A DNA stretch of 64,000 nt from Xiphophorus maculatus. Its lineage: Eukaryota > Chordata > Actinopteri > Cyprinodontiformes > Poeciliidae. A program made the position numbers and the translations under genes. The stretch lies in contig NC_036456.1 of the NCBI RefSeq assembly GCF_002775205.1, forward strand, positions 5,967,463-6,031,462, in the 5' to 3' direction. Positions within the stretch are counted from its first letter, which is position 1. The number at the start of each line of letters is the position of its first letter. This document shows, in pieces, positions 24,021-35,057 of the stretch. Below the pieces are notes generated by a model, which searched no databases, had not been told where the DNA came from, and worked only from the letters and a program-made list of their open reading frames with translations.

Positions 24021-24520
24021 CACTCCCCACCATCCTGCATCTGTGTATGTGGTGGGCGGATCAGTCCAAGATATCAATAACATCGATACCAAGTGGATAT
24101 CAGTATCGGATTGATACTAGCTTTGTAAGATCGATACTTTAGTTTCGATCTTTGTATTGTAGTTTCTCAAACACAAACAAACACAAACACACAAACACCA
24201 GCAACACCTCCTGACCCCAATTGGGACAAGGGTGTACAGCAGGCGTCTCAAACTCCAGTCCTCGAGGGCCGCAGTCCTGCAGGTTTTAGATGTGCCACAG
24301 GTACAAAACACTGGAATGAAATGACTTAATTACCTCCTCCTTGTGTAGATCAGTTCTCCAGAGCCTTAATGACCTAATTATTCTGTTCAGGTATTGCAGC
24401 AGAGGCACAACTAAAAGTTGCAGGACTGCGGCCCTCGAGGACTGGAGTTTGAGACCCCTGGTGTACAGAAAATGGATGGATGGATGTATACACCTATAAG
24501 CTTTGTCCACATTCTGTTCT
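24021..24520 (+). repeat. Tandem unit 1 (about 500 bp), MITE-bearing, without the gypsy insertion
   Basis: Contains CTGCATCTGTGTATGTGG, the GATATCAGTATCGGATTGAT segment, CCTGACCCCAATTGGGA, a hAT MITE, then ATGGATGGATGGATGTATAC and ACCTATAAGCTTTGTCC. Unit 2 begins at about 24521 and has the same parts in the same order, but is interrupted by the gypsy element at its ATACA site. Confidence 0.7.
24240..24460. mobile_element. hAT-type palindromic MITE, copy 1
   Basis: Ends CAGGCGTCTCAAACTCCAG and CTGGAGTTTGAGACCCCTG are inverted repeats; the flanking 8-base target duplication is GTGTACAG (24232-24239 and 24461-24468). It has no coding capacity. The 8-base duplication fits the hAT superfamily. 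Confidence 0.85.
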
Positions 24521-24882
24521 GTTCACTCCCCACCATCCTGCATCTGTGTATGTGGTGGGCGGATCAATCCAAGATACCAAGAACATCGATACCAAGTGGA
24601 TATCAGTATCGGATTGATTCTAGCTTTGTAAGATTGATACTTTAGTGTCGATATTTTACTTGATCTTTGTATTGTAGTTTCTCAACTCTGCCTCAAAAAA
24701 GATTTGGGTTTGATTTGCTCTCAATTGATAATTGTTTTCCTGCTTTGTTTATTTAGGAAAAGTGCACACAAGTCATGGTGACATTAGTAAAGTATCTTGT
24801 AAACATCTGTACGACCTGAAACGTTCCCTGGAGATAAACACCAGCAACCCGTCCTGACCCCAATTGGGATAAGGGTGTACAG

Positions 24883-25087
24883 CAGGAGTCTCAAACTCCA
24901 GTCCTGCAGGTTTTAGATGTGCCACAGGTACAAAACGCTGGAATGAAATGACTTAATTACCTCCTCCTTGTGTAGATCAGTTCTCCAGAGCCTTAATGAC
25001 CTAATTATTCTGTTCAGGTGGTGCAGCAGAGGCACATCTAAAAGTTGCAGGACTGCGGCCCTCGAGGACTGGAGTTTGAGACCCCTG
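24883..25087. mobile_element. hAT-type palindromic MITE, copy 2 (duplicate of copy 1)
   Basis: Same family and the same target duplication GTGTACAG (24875-24882 and 25088-25095). It is therefore copy 1 carried along by the tandem duplication, not a new insertion. It has lost about 15 bases of its left arm. Confidence 0.85.
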
Positions 25088-25119
25088 GTGTACAGGAAAT
25101 GGATGGATGGATGTATACA

Positions 25120-25840
25120 TGTCATGATGGTAGTTTTTAACAAGCCCACATGCAGAACACAAGATAGGAGAGGTAGGATCAGTGTTAAATGATTTAATAA
25201 TGATCACACAATTATCAGCGAGAATCAGGATGGTCTGGTCCAGGGGCAAAAACAGTGACGGCAACAATGGTTCACTACGAGGAAAGAACAGAGTGGTGAG
25301 TTCAGGGGTCGTGGGAAGGAAGGAAATCTTTCTGGGAAAAAACAGGCTGATCTTACTTGTTGCAGATGAACAGAGTCTTGGAGGGGAAACAAAGTATGTC
25401 CGGGGTCTCGGTTCTTGGTGGGTCCAGGAACAACGGAGGAGTGCGGCGGGCAGCGGACAGGTAGGCACGGGTGCAGCGGGGAGACGGAGGAGTGGTACGG
25501 CCGCCAGCCGTGGGGTCCAGGAGATAATTGCCAAACAACGGAGAGGTGAGTCTGGGAACTCGGGCAACCTGTGGATACTTTCCACGGCGTCACGAGGGTG
25601 GTACATAAACCAGGAATTCAACCGGGATCTCATCAAAGGATCACCGTGACTGGCTAACACTCAGGCGACGCTGGACTGGCGGCCAACTCCTTAAGTCTGC
25701 GCCGCTGATGAAGATGATCACTAACAGCTGCGGATAATAATGCACCGCACTCCAGCCGGAACCTGTCGCCATCTGGTGGTAAAAGGTAATAAGGGTGCAC
25801 AGGAACTCCCACCATGCAGCCAGAACCCCGGAACATAACA
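25120..25840 (-). repeat. 3' LTR of the gypsy element
   Basis: 721 bases, about 99.6 percent identical to the other LTR by eye. Adjacent to the polypurine tract on the inner side. Confidence 0.92.
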
Positions 25841-25851
25841 GTACCCCCCCC

Positions 25852-28800
25852 TCAACGGTCGCCACCTGGCGGCCTAGACGAACTGGAAGGCAACGAGGAA
25901 CGATAGTCGGAGATAAGGGAAGGGTCCAGGATGGAAGAACCAGAGATCCAGGATCTGTCCTCCGGACCGTAGCCCTCCCAATCGACGAGGTACTGCCAGC
26001 CGCGACCTCGCCGACGGGAGTCCACGATCCGACGGATGGTGTAAGCAGGATGACCATCAATGTCACGGGGGGGTGGAGGGGGTTCGGCTGGAGGGCAGAG
26101 CGTGCTGGTCTGGACAGGTTTGATCTGGGACACATGGAAGGTGGGGTGGACGCGGAGGGAGGCGGGCAGACGGAGACGGACAGCCGACGGACTGATTACG
26201 GTTTCAATGGGGAAGGGACCAATGTATCGGTGAGAGAGCTTTCTGGAAATGGATTTGAGCGGAACGTCACGTGAAGAAAGCCAAACCTGTTGACCTGGGA
26301 CTTATATGGGTGCTGGTCTCCTCTTCCGGTCAGCCAGGCGCTTATTTCTACCTGCAGTGTGGTTGAGGTTACGGATAACGGTGTTCCAGACTTTCCGACA
26401 ACGGCGGATGTGATGACGGACTGAGGTGACTGAAATATCCTCTTCCTCTGAGGAAAGAAGAGGGGGTTGATAACCAATGGAAGCCTCGAACGGGGACATA
26501 CCGGTAGCTGCCGAGATGTGGCTGTTGTGAGCGTACTCCACCCAAGGGAGGAATTGGGACCAGTCAGAGGGGTTGGTGGAGGTGAAGCAGCGGAGGGTGG
26601 TTTCCAGGTCCTGGTTGAGCCGTTCGGTTTGACCGTTGGTCTGGGGGTGAAAGCCGGAAGAGAGTGAGACAGATGCGTTGAGAGCCGAACAGAAACTTTT
26701 CCAAACCTGAGAGACGAACTGAGGACCTCGGTCAGAGAGGATGTCCTGTGGGATGCCATGGAGTCGGAAAACGTGTTTGATCAGAAGTTGAGCGGTTTGA
26801 AAAGCCGTGGGTAACTTACGGAGAGGAACGAAGTGGCAGGTCTTGGAGAAACGGTCGACGATGGAGAGGACGGCGGTCATGCCCTTGGAAGGAGGTAGGC
26901 CGGTAACAAAATCTATAGATATGTGAGACCATGGCCGTTTGGGGATGGGGAGAGGTTGCAGGAGACCAGATGGAGGTTGGTGAGAGGTCTTATTTCTGGA
27001 ACAGGTGGTGCAGGCTTGGACATACTCACTGACATCTTTATGGACAGAAGGCCACCAAAACTTGCGGAGGACGAGTGCAATGGTACGGCTTATTCCGGGA
27101 TGTGCAGAGAATTTTGAGGCATGGATCCAGTGGAGAAAACGGGCTCGGACAGAGACAGGAACATAGAGCTTGTTGGGAGGACAGGTGTCGGGTGCAGGTT
27201 CTGTCAACTGAGCTTGTATAATGATGTCTTCGATCTCCCAGGTAATGGTGGCGACTGTACAACTGGGAGGAAGAATAGTGGCAGGGGCCTTCTCGGAATC
27301 ATCAGACGAATACAGGCGGGAAAGTGCGTCAGGTTTGATGTTACGGGAACCAGGGCGATATGAGATGGAGAGATTGAATCGAGAGAAAAATAGCGACCAG
27401 CGTGACTGGCGTGGGTTGAGCCTCCGGGCAGACTGAAGGTAGGACAAGTTCTTGTGATCGGTCCAGACCAGCACCGGATGCTCCGCTCCCTCCAGCCAAT
27501 GTCTCCATTCTTCCAGGGCTAATTTTACAGCTAGTAGCTCCCGATCTCCCACATCATAGTTTCTCTCTGGAGGTGATAATCTGCGGGAAAAAAAGGCACA
27601 TGGGTGAGTTTTATTGTCGCCAGGAGAGATCTGGGATAAAACCGCACCAACTCCGGTGTCCGAGGCGTCGACCTCGACAATGAACTGTCGGGACGGGTCT
27701 GGCTGAATCAGGATGGGTGCGTTGGCGAAGAGGGTCTTGAGGCGTGAGAACGCCGCTTCAGCCTCCGGAGTCCAACTAAAAGGGATCTTGGAAGAGGTTA
27801 GTGCAGTTAGTGGTAAAGCTGTCTGACTGTAGTTTCTGATAAAACGGCGGTAAAAGTTTGCAAATCCGAGGAAGCGTTGGAGCTGCTTGCGGGTTTCGGG
27901 TGTGGGCCACTGCAGTACTGCCTGGATCTTCTCCTCCGTTGGCCGTACCTGTCCGCCCCCTAACATGAAACCCAAGAAGGAAATTGACGGCTTGTGGAAC
28001 TCACACTTCTCAGCTTTGACAAATAGTTTGTTCTCGAGCAGTCTTTGGAGAACCATGCGAACGTGGCGTCTGTGTGTCTCTAGAGTCTGTGAATAAATGA
28101 GAATGTCATCCAGGTATACGAAAACAAAGATGTTCAGAAAGTCTCTTAAAACATCGTTTACCAGGGCTTGAAAAAATGCAGGCGCATTGGATAAGCCAAA
28201 AGGCATCACGCAGTACTCAAAATGGCCAGTAGGTGGCTTAAATGCAGTCTTCCACTCGTCACCCTTGCGTATGCGCAGAAGATGGTAAGCGTTTCTCAGG
28301 TCGAGTTTGGAAAAAACTGTAGCACCGTGCACCGGTTCGAAGGCAGATGATAATAATGGCAGGGGATACTTATTCTTAACTGTAATATTGTTTAACCCTC
28401 TATAGTCTATGCAGGGTCTCAGGGATCCATCTTTCTTCCCCACAAAAAAAAATCCAGCTCCCAGAGGGGAAGATGAGGTGCGGATTACACCGGCTGCCAA
28501 AGACTCCTTTATATATTTGTCCATAGCGTCTCTTTCAGGTCGAGAAATATTGTATAAGCGACTGGTGGGTAACGGAGCCCCCGGCAGGAGGTCTATGGAA
28601 CAATCATATGGACGGTGAGGAGGGAGAGAAAGAGCCTTGGACTTACTGAACACCGGAGCGAGGTCGTGGTATTCAGAGGGGATTGTGGAGAGATCGACTG
28701 GGTCCGCCTCCTGAGGCTCAGCCGGCGGAGGACCTGGGGGAACAGCTGAGCGGAGACAAGATGAGTGACAAGAAGCGGACCAGGACTCTAGGTGTTTTTC

Positions 28801-29250
28801 GGTCCAGTTTATTTGTGGGTTGTGAAGTTGTAACCAGTGGAAGCCTAAAATTATGGGGGAATTGGCTGATGAAAATACAAAAAATGAAATAAACTCACTG
28901 TGATTACCAGAAATGATGAGGTGGAGTGGTTTGGTTTTATGTGTGATGTGTGGCAGCGTTTTTCCATCTAATGCTGTGACTCGCAGTGGAACAGGTAGTG
29001 GTTCGGTCTCTATTTTCATCTGTTTCACCAGGGAGTCGTCGATCAAATCTTGTTCGCAACCAGAGTCGACCAGGGCGGATAAAGAAAATGACTGGGTCTG
29101 AATCAAAATGGTTGCGGGCAACAGTAAGCGAGGAGAGTCTTTTTCGCTGGGATGGTCCGCCAACCTCCTCGCTGCTACGGGCGGACCGGGAGGTTTAAAC
29201 GAACCGGACAGTTGGCCAGAAAATGACCCGGGGAACCACAATAAATACAA
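25852..29250 (-). CDS. pol: gypsy pol region: protease, reverse transcriptase, RNase H, integrase, chromodomain
   Basis: Minus strand. In order: aspartic protease with LVDSGCEQD; reverse transcriptase with the catalytic YLDDILIYS; RNase H with [14 protein letters not shown] and [10 protein letters not shown]; integrase with the zinc-binding HPGISRT and CTTCSRNK and core residues in SIDFVTGLP and LSDRGPQF; and a C-terminal chromodomain with [15 protein letters not shown], which places it among the chromoviruses. The start of pol overlaps the end of gag in another frame, as the family commonly does by frameshifting. The region is close to whole, with about one or two breaks. Confidence 0.9.
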
Positions 29251-30203
29251 AGGCGGGCTGAAATGCGCCGCTGGCGCTCCTCAGGAGTCAGGCGAGTCCG
29301 ACCTAACTGCATGGGCTCGGGTTCCTGAAAGGCTCGGGGCGGAGAAACTGCCGAGGGGGAAGCGGAGCCACCGAGGTGTCTAAATGGTTGGCTCCTACGA
29401 CCCCAATCTCTCCTTCGGGACCGGATTCTGTGATCCAGTCGGATGGTCTGGCTAATTAATTCCTCTAGGGTCCTAGGTTCTTCAAAAGTAGCCAGCTCAT
29501 CCTTAATGTTTTCATTTAACGCGTTATAATATGCGCTCTTAAGCGCGGCTGGGTTCCAGCCTGTCGCTGCAGCCTTGATGCGGAAATCAACGGAAAATTC
29601 CGCCACAGTTCTATTTCCTTGTTTAATATTCCACAACTCTCTGGAATTAAATGACTGGTCAGCATCTTGACAAAACACCTGTCTGAACTCTTTTATGAAT
29701 TCATCAAATGAACAGCCATAGCGTGCTGGATCTGGGAAACGAGCTTCGGCCCATAACAAAGCTTGTCCCGACAACGAGGACAGGACGTATGCAATCTTGG
29801 AGCTGTCGTAAGGGAAGCTTCTCGGGGAGTGATTGAACATTATCGAGCATTGAAGGAGAAAACCATTACATTTTCTCCGGTCACCTGTGAATCTTTCGGG
29901 TGTAGGTGGACGGACCTCAGAAAACGTGGATTGGATCTCCGGAGCTGGGTTTGAAGCAAGAGCTGAGTCAGAAGCTGGAGCGGGATCTGGAGGAGAAGTT
30001 TGAGGGGCTGAACCTCGAAGGAAACGGGTTAATTCAGACAGTTGTTGGTTCGTTTCAGTTTGGATTCTACTTAACTCTCTTAATGCGTTTTCATGAGTTT
30101 GCAATGTAGATTGTTGTTCGGCTAAGGCTCTCCGGATTGCGTCTGCTGGGCTGATTTGTTGGCCTGAGTGTTCTGTCATGATGGTAGTTTTTAACAAGCC
30201 CAC
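29175..30203 (-). CDS. gag: gypsy gag
   Basis: Minus strand, open over about 340 residues. A CCHC zinc knuckle, [14 protein letters not shown], lies near the C-terminus, as expected for nucleocapsid. The likely start is the ATG at 30179-30177, giving [10 protein letters not shown], which lies right at the LTR edge; the open frame upstream of it lies inside the LTR. It overlaps the pol frame by about 75 bases. It looks whole. Confidence 0.88.
   Translation of the reverse strand: MGLLKTTIMTEHSGQQISPADAIRRALAEQQSTLQTHENALRELSRIQTETNQQLSELTRFLRGSAPQTSPPDPAPASDSALASNPAPEIQSTFSEVRPPTPERFTGDRRKCNGFLLQCSIMFNHSPRSFPYDSSKIAYVLSSLSGQALLWAEARFPDPARYGCSFDEFIKEFRQVFCQDADQSFNSRELWNIKQGNRTVAEFSVDFRIKAAATGWNPAALKSAYYNALNENIKDELATFEEPRTLEELISQTIRLDHRIRSRRRDWGRRSQPFRHLGGSASPSAVSPPRAFQEPEPMQLGRTRLTPEERQRRISARLCIYCGSPGHFLANCPVRLNLPVRP
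30162..30172 (-). promoter_or_regulatory. Probable primer-binding site of the gypsy element (self-priming type)
   Basis: In element orientation AACACTCAGGC lies one base inside the 5' LTR. It is the exact complement of GCCTGAGTGTT inside the LTR (30710-30720), which itself lies about 28 bases after a TATA-like TTAAGG, so it could be the transcript's own 5' end. Tf1/sushi elements are known for such self-priming. Confidence 0.5.
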
Positions 30204-30894
30204 ATGCAGAACACAAGATAGGAGAGGTAGGATCAGTGTTAAATGATTTAATAATGATCACACAATTATCAGCGAGAATCAGGATGGTCTGGTCGAGGGG
30301 CAAAAACAGTGACGGCAACAATGGTTCACTACGAGGAAAGAACAGAGTGGTGAGTTCAGGGGTCGTGGGAAGGAAGGAAATCTTTCTGGGAAAAAACAGG
30401 CTGATCTTACTTGTTGCAAATGAACAGAGTCTTGGAGGGGAAACAAAGTATGTCCGGGGTCTCGGTTCTTGGTGGGTCCAGGAACAACGGAGGAGTGCGG
30501 CGGGCAACGGACAGGTAGGCACGGGTGCAGCGGGGAGACGGAGGAGTGGTACGGCCGCCAGCCGTGGGGTCCAGGAGATAATTGCCAAACAACGGAGAGG
30601 TGAGTCTGGGAACTCGGGCAACCTGTGGATACTTTCCACGGCGTCACGAGGGTGGTACATAAACCAGGAATTCAACCGGGATCTCATCAAAGGATCACCG
30701 TGACTGGCTAACACTCAGGCGACGCTGGACTGGCGGCCAACTCCTTAAGTCTGCGCCGCTGATGAAGATGATCACTAACAGCTGCGGATAATAATGCACC
30801 GCACTCCAGCCGGAACCTGTCGCCATCTGGTGGTAAAAGGTAATAAGGGTGCACAGGAACTCCCACCATGCAGCCAGAACCCCGGAACATAACA
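30174..30894 (-). repeat. 5' LTR of the gypsy element
   Basis: 721 bases; contains the proposed transcript start near 30720 and the TATA-like TTAAGG just upstream in element orientation. Confidence 0.92.
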
Positions 30895-30899
30895 ATACA

Positions 30900-31700
30900 C
30901 CTATAAGCTTTGTCCACATTCTGTTCTAGGAAAAGAAAGGAAGGAGCAAAGAAAGAAAGATGAAAGAATTCATATTTCCTAAAGTAGCTGCTTTGCTTTC
31001 CTACACACCTGCTATTCTTAAAGCTGCAAAATGTAACTTTTATTTTTTTAAATAATGTTTTTAACATATTAGTTAACATTATTATTATGTCATGACAGTA
31101 TAAGACAGATAGACTGTGTCTGACGGTGCATTTTTTGCAGACCACAAAAGCAGCACTGGGAGGAGGTGGAGGAGCTGAATTTTTTTCACAGATTATCTGT
31201 CTCACGTCATACTGTCATGACATGGTGATGGTTTTAATAAATATAGACAAAGGACACCTTTGGAAGAGTCACATAAAGCAGCTTTAATCCACAGGGTTGA
31301 ATTTTATGTCAGAACACCATTTGCATGTCTGGCGTCTTCTGGGAGGTTCTTTAACGGGAACTTTAGACCATTTTCTCCATGTCATCACTGGTGACATGCA
31401 AAGTAGGGAAAAGCAACATTTTAACTTCCTCTTTTGTAAAGAGTTTTCATAACATTCCCCTATACTGGTTTAAATATTGATATGCAGGCTATATTTATCA
31501 AAAATCTACTCTTCTCTGTGTACAGTTTTCAACAGAAAAACAGTCGATTCAATTCTCCAAAACAAAAAACAAAATAAAAAACATCAGCAATTTGTGAGGA
31601 TTTCTGCATGTTATGTTGGAAAATGTCATTAGAAATAAAAAAGTATATTTAACCCTTGATATGAAGCGTTTCATCCTACAGAGAAAAATCACTGGGGTAA
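30900..31700 (+). other. Spacer with hairpin MITE-like repeat, then the CTL-8 upstream region
   Basis: 30895-30930 is the resumed tandem unit 2. From 31087 to 31223 a repeat has inverted ends ATGTCATGACAGTA and TACTGTCATGACAT. From about 31127 on, the sequence matches 16121 onward, the start of the CTL-6/7 to CTL-8/9 duplication. No gene is seen. Confidence 0.6.
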
Positions 31701-31722
31701 AATAATCCACATGGCAGCAAAG

Positions 31723-32474
31723 ATGCAGTGGAGTCTGATTCTGCTCTTCCTGATGGGTTTAGTTGATCTGAAACATTACATTCACTCTGTGCTGTGACAT
31801 CACACATTGAAATGAATTATGAATAATTTTGTCTGATTTTATTTTAAAAACACCAGAAACATTTTTCCTACTAATAACACTGCAAATACTGGTGGAGATG
31901 TTATCACTGATTAGTATTTTGAGCAACAGGTTTTATGTTTACAGCTCAGTGTTGCTTCATTGACTGTCAGCTCTATCAGTTTCACTACATTAATGAGAAT
32001 AAAACCTGGACTGAAGCTCAGCAGTACTGCGGAGAGAAACACACTGACCTGGCCACAGTGACTAACATGAAGGACATGGAGAGACTCATCAACATCTCAG
32101 CTGGAGATCAGAGTGAAGCTTGGATTGGTCTGATCAGTAGAGCAGAATTTACCAGAACATGGTTCTGGTTTCTGTCTGGACTGGAGTTCAATGAAAGTGA
32201 GACAAACTGGAACCCAGGAGAACCAAATGATGGTGGATCTGAAAATTGTGCATTTCTGAATCATGATCTCAAATCTAAATCTAATTAAAATCTAATTAAA
32301 CTGTGAGTTGAATCATAAAAATCTTTTCACCAACAACATAAAAAACATGGAACATTTTTCCTGTTAAACTAATTTTATGTTCATCTTAAAGAATAGAACT
32401 GTAGATTGAAATGTATCTGTTCACTCCACAGAAACTGATACAACCAATAAATATCACTTGATTAAAGAGAAGAT
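31723..32474 (+). pseudogene. CTL-8: truncated C-type lectin unit with an open single-domain frame
   Basis: The signal exon is 31723-31756, with an extra in-frame ATG at 31711 adding MAAK. Its donor is GTTTAG, not GTAAGT. CTLD1 (31945-32288) is open for the whole remaining length and would give about 125 residues: YCGEKHTDL, WIGL, NPGEPNDGG and ENC, then SKSN and stop, with the third and fourth core cysteines gone. CTLD2 (from 32432) ends after about 42 bases and is fused at AGAGAAGATGTGTCC to upstream sequence of CTL-9. It is the sister of CTL-6, but without that copy's 2-base loss. Probably a pseudogene; a short secreted product is possible if the weak donor works. Confidence 0.75.
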
Positions 32475-33053
32475 GTGTCCTCTGGTGTAGCAGCATCTAG
32501 TTTATTATAAGAAGAGGAAACAATTTCCTGATTGACATCAAGGAATTAACTTGCCCTGCATCCTTTTGAACACTGTTTGTCTCACAAAATATCTAAAGAC
32601 TCTTCAACACAGCATACAATATTAAATGCTCTTAAAAATCAATAAACAATTATTCTTTTAGCAAAGTTGTGTCATTGATCCATATTGTCATCTTTGAGAA
32701 GCAAAAACAAAATAATTGTATTAATCTATCAGTGAGGAGAAACTTACACTCTAAATAAACTGATTAATTAACAGCTAAGCTAAACTTAAGATGAAGCTAA
32801 ACTGGTTTTATAAAAACTGGATAAAAAAAGTGACAAGTCAGTTTTCCCAGGATTTCCTGTTAAAAACACCTGATGCATAAAGCAGCTTTTCACTAGAGCT
32901 GCTGTTCTCACGATTTCATCAGTTTGTTCTGAAAGACGTTTGTAACAAAGTTTATTTGAAAGGCAAATAGAAACCAGAAGGTACGAATGTTTTCTTTCCT
33001 TTTTAGGGTTTATGAATGCTTTTTTTTGTGAAACGTGCTCCTACCATGTTTTG

Positions 33054-33169
33054 AATATTAAAATGATGAAACAGTCAAATTCAGCTGCTGTTTGGCTGCA
33101 AACAGTTCAGATGGAACAGTTTTCAGCAGAGCATCAAGAGAAGAGCAACTAGTTACTGAGGAAGGAGAT
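33054..33169 (+). promoter_or_regulatory. CTL-9 core promoter and non-coding exon 1
   Basis: AATATTAAAA at 33054-33063; exon 1 ends at 33169 before GTAAGT. Same block as CTL-3 and CTL-7. Confidence 0.5.
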
Positions 33170-33414
33170 GTAAGTTTGATAAAAAAGCTTACTATTAAGT
33201 GTAAATTTCATAAATGCTTAAATTATTCTTTATTTCTAATATCATGTTGCTATTATAGTCAGGAAAAAACTGCACTATTATTTCCTGTCTCCGTCTCTCT
33301 GCTCTCATTGTTTCTCTGTCCAGTGGAGGGAGAGCTGCAGCTTCTCACTGTTTAAATGTTCTTCATCCAACAGAGACAAACTGCTGGAGGAAAATAATTC
33401 ATCTGACAGCAAAG

Positions 33415-35057
33415 ATGCAGTGGAGTCTGATTCTGCTCTTCCTGATGGGTAAGTTGATCTGAAACACAACTAGACTACGAGGAAATAAAGTTATTTCTTT
33501 GTTTTCACACTGAAATGTTAATGAAAGCAGTTTATTAACTGCTTGGGAAGAAATCCTCCCAATTTAATATGTTTTATATTCACAGCTCAGTGTTGCTTCA
33601 TTGACTGTCAGCTCTATGAGTTTCACTACATTAATGAGAATAAAACCTGGACTGAAGCTCAGCAGTACTGCAGAGAGAAACACACTGACCTGGCCACAGT
33701 GACTAACATGAAGGACATGAAGAGACTCATCAACATCTCAGCTGGAGATCAGAGGGAAGCTTGGATTGGTCTGATCAGTAAACCAGAATTTAACAGAACA
33801 TGGTTCTGGTGTCTGTCTGGAGTGGAGTTCAATGAAAGTGAGACAAACTGGAAAGAAGGAGAACCAACTGATAAAGGAATTAAAGGTTCTGAGAACTGTG
33901 GGGCTGTGTATAAAAATCTCACATGGCAAGATGGCGGTTGCCTGTGGCCTAAATTTTTCCTCTGCTATGATGGTGAGTATTAAAAAACACAGAATCTAAA
34001 CTCTGTTGATTATCCAATAAAATACAAATAAAATAAAACAATAAAAGTATCTGGATAAAACATTTAATGAATATAGGAAGTAGCAATTTCACTCTCTAAT
34101 AACAGGAACTTATTAGATTTGCATTTGCCAGTGAACCTGATTTTATGCTTATCCTGAAAAATAGTTAGAAATTATGATTTGCATTTGTCTGTTTACTCCA
34201 CAGAAACTAATAAAACCCATAAATATCACCTGATTAAAGAGGAGAAGACCTGGCAGAAAGCTCAGAGTTACTGCAGAGAGAATCACACAGACCTGATCAG
34301 TGGAACGAAGCAACTACAGGATGAAGAAGTGAAGAATTTGATGAACTCTTCAGATCGTTCAGCATACTTTGGTTTATTCAGAGACAACTGGAGGTGGTCA
34401 GATGGAAACAGTTTCTCTTTCAGACACTGGAATAATGACTTTAACAATTCAGAATCTGTCAGCGATCAATGTGGATTGACTGTGTTTAATGATGGAGGCA
34501 GATGGAAGAATGACACCTGTGACAAGAAAAAACCCTTCATCTGTTATGATGGTGAGAAGCTCCGACTTACATATTCACAATTCAACAGAACTATTAGGAT
34601 TTTTTTATGTGTTCATTTAAATTTGTGCATGCTTTCTAGTGTTTTTAAGATGTGCATTATATTTAATGTCAAACCTGAAAATGTTTTTTTGTGCCTGCTT
34701 TTTGTGACAGATAAAGTGATCCTGATCAAAGAAAATAAAACCTGGAAAGACGCCTTGACCTACTGCAGAGATCATCATGATGACCTGGTCACCATCACCA
34801 ACATGGATGATCAGAGATGGATCCAGGAGAAAGTCAAGAACGCATCGACTCCTTTTGTCTGGTTGGGTCTGCGCTTCAACTGCACTCTTAATTTCTGGTT
34901 CTGGGTCTGTAAGGAGAAGATCAGCTATCAGAACTCGACCTCAGCAGGATGGATGAACAACTGTAACACATCTGGAGCCATGCAAGCTGGAGGAGAACAT
35001 AGATGGTTCCAAAGAAACGACACAGAGGAACTGAACTTCATTTGTTCTAAGGTTTAA
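33415..35057 (+). CDS. CTL-9: secreted triple C-type lectin, complete
   Basis: Coding exons 33415-33448, 33586-33972, 34204-34551 and 34711-35057 give 371 residues; exon 2 starts at 33324. CTLD1 has GEPTD and WQDGGC at the binding-loop positions. CTLD2 reads NNSESVSDQC and WKNDTC and ends FICYDG. CTLD3 is class I and nearly identical to those of CTL-2 and CTL-3, as is the 3' flank. The intron between CTLD2 and CTLD3 (34552-34710) is 159 bases, a multiple of three, and has no stop in frame, so CTLD2, intron and CTLD3 read as one frame; a retained form would add 53 residues, many hydrophobic. All splice sites are standard. Confidence 0.92.

Larger units (their letters stand above)
25120..30894 (-). 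mobile_element. Ty3/gypsy LTR retrotransposon (Tf1/sushi-type chromovirus), young and nearly whole
   Basis: Two 721-base LTRs (25120-25840 and 30174-30894) differ at only about three sites, so the insertion is recent. They start TGTTATG and end ATGACA in element orientation, and the target duplication is ATACA (25115-25119 and 30895-30899). A purine-rich tract (minus strand, 25841-25855) precedes the 3' LTR. Order in the element: LTR, gag, protease, reverse transcriptase, RNase H, integrase, chromodomain, LTR. The element looks almost whole, with about one or two breaks. It sits in the second of two tandem units; the first unit keeps the empty site. Confidence 0.93.

Noticed and set aside
25182-25649. 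155-codon plus-strand open frame, repeated at 30236-30703
   Set aside because: It lies in the LTRs of the gypsy element and is repeated only because the LTR is.
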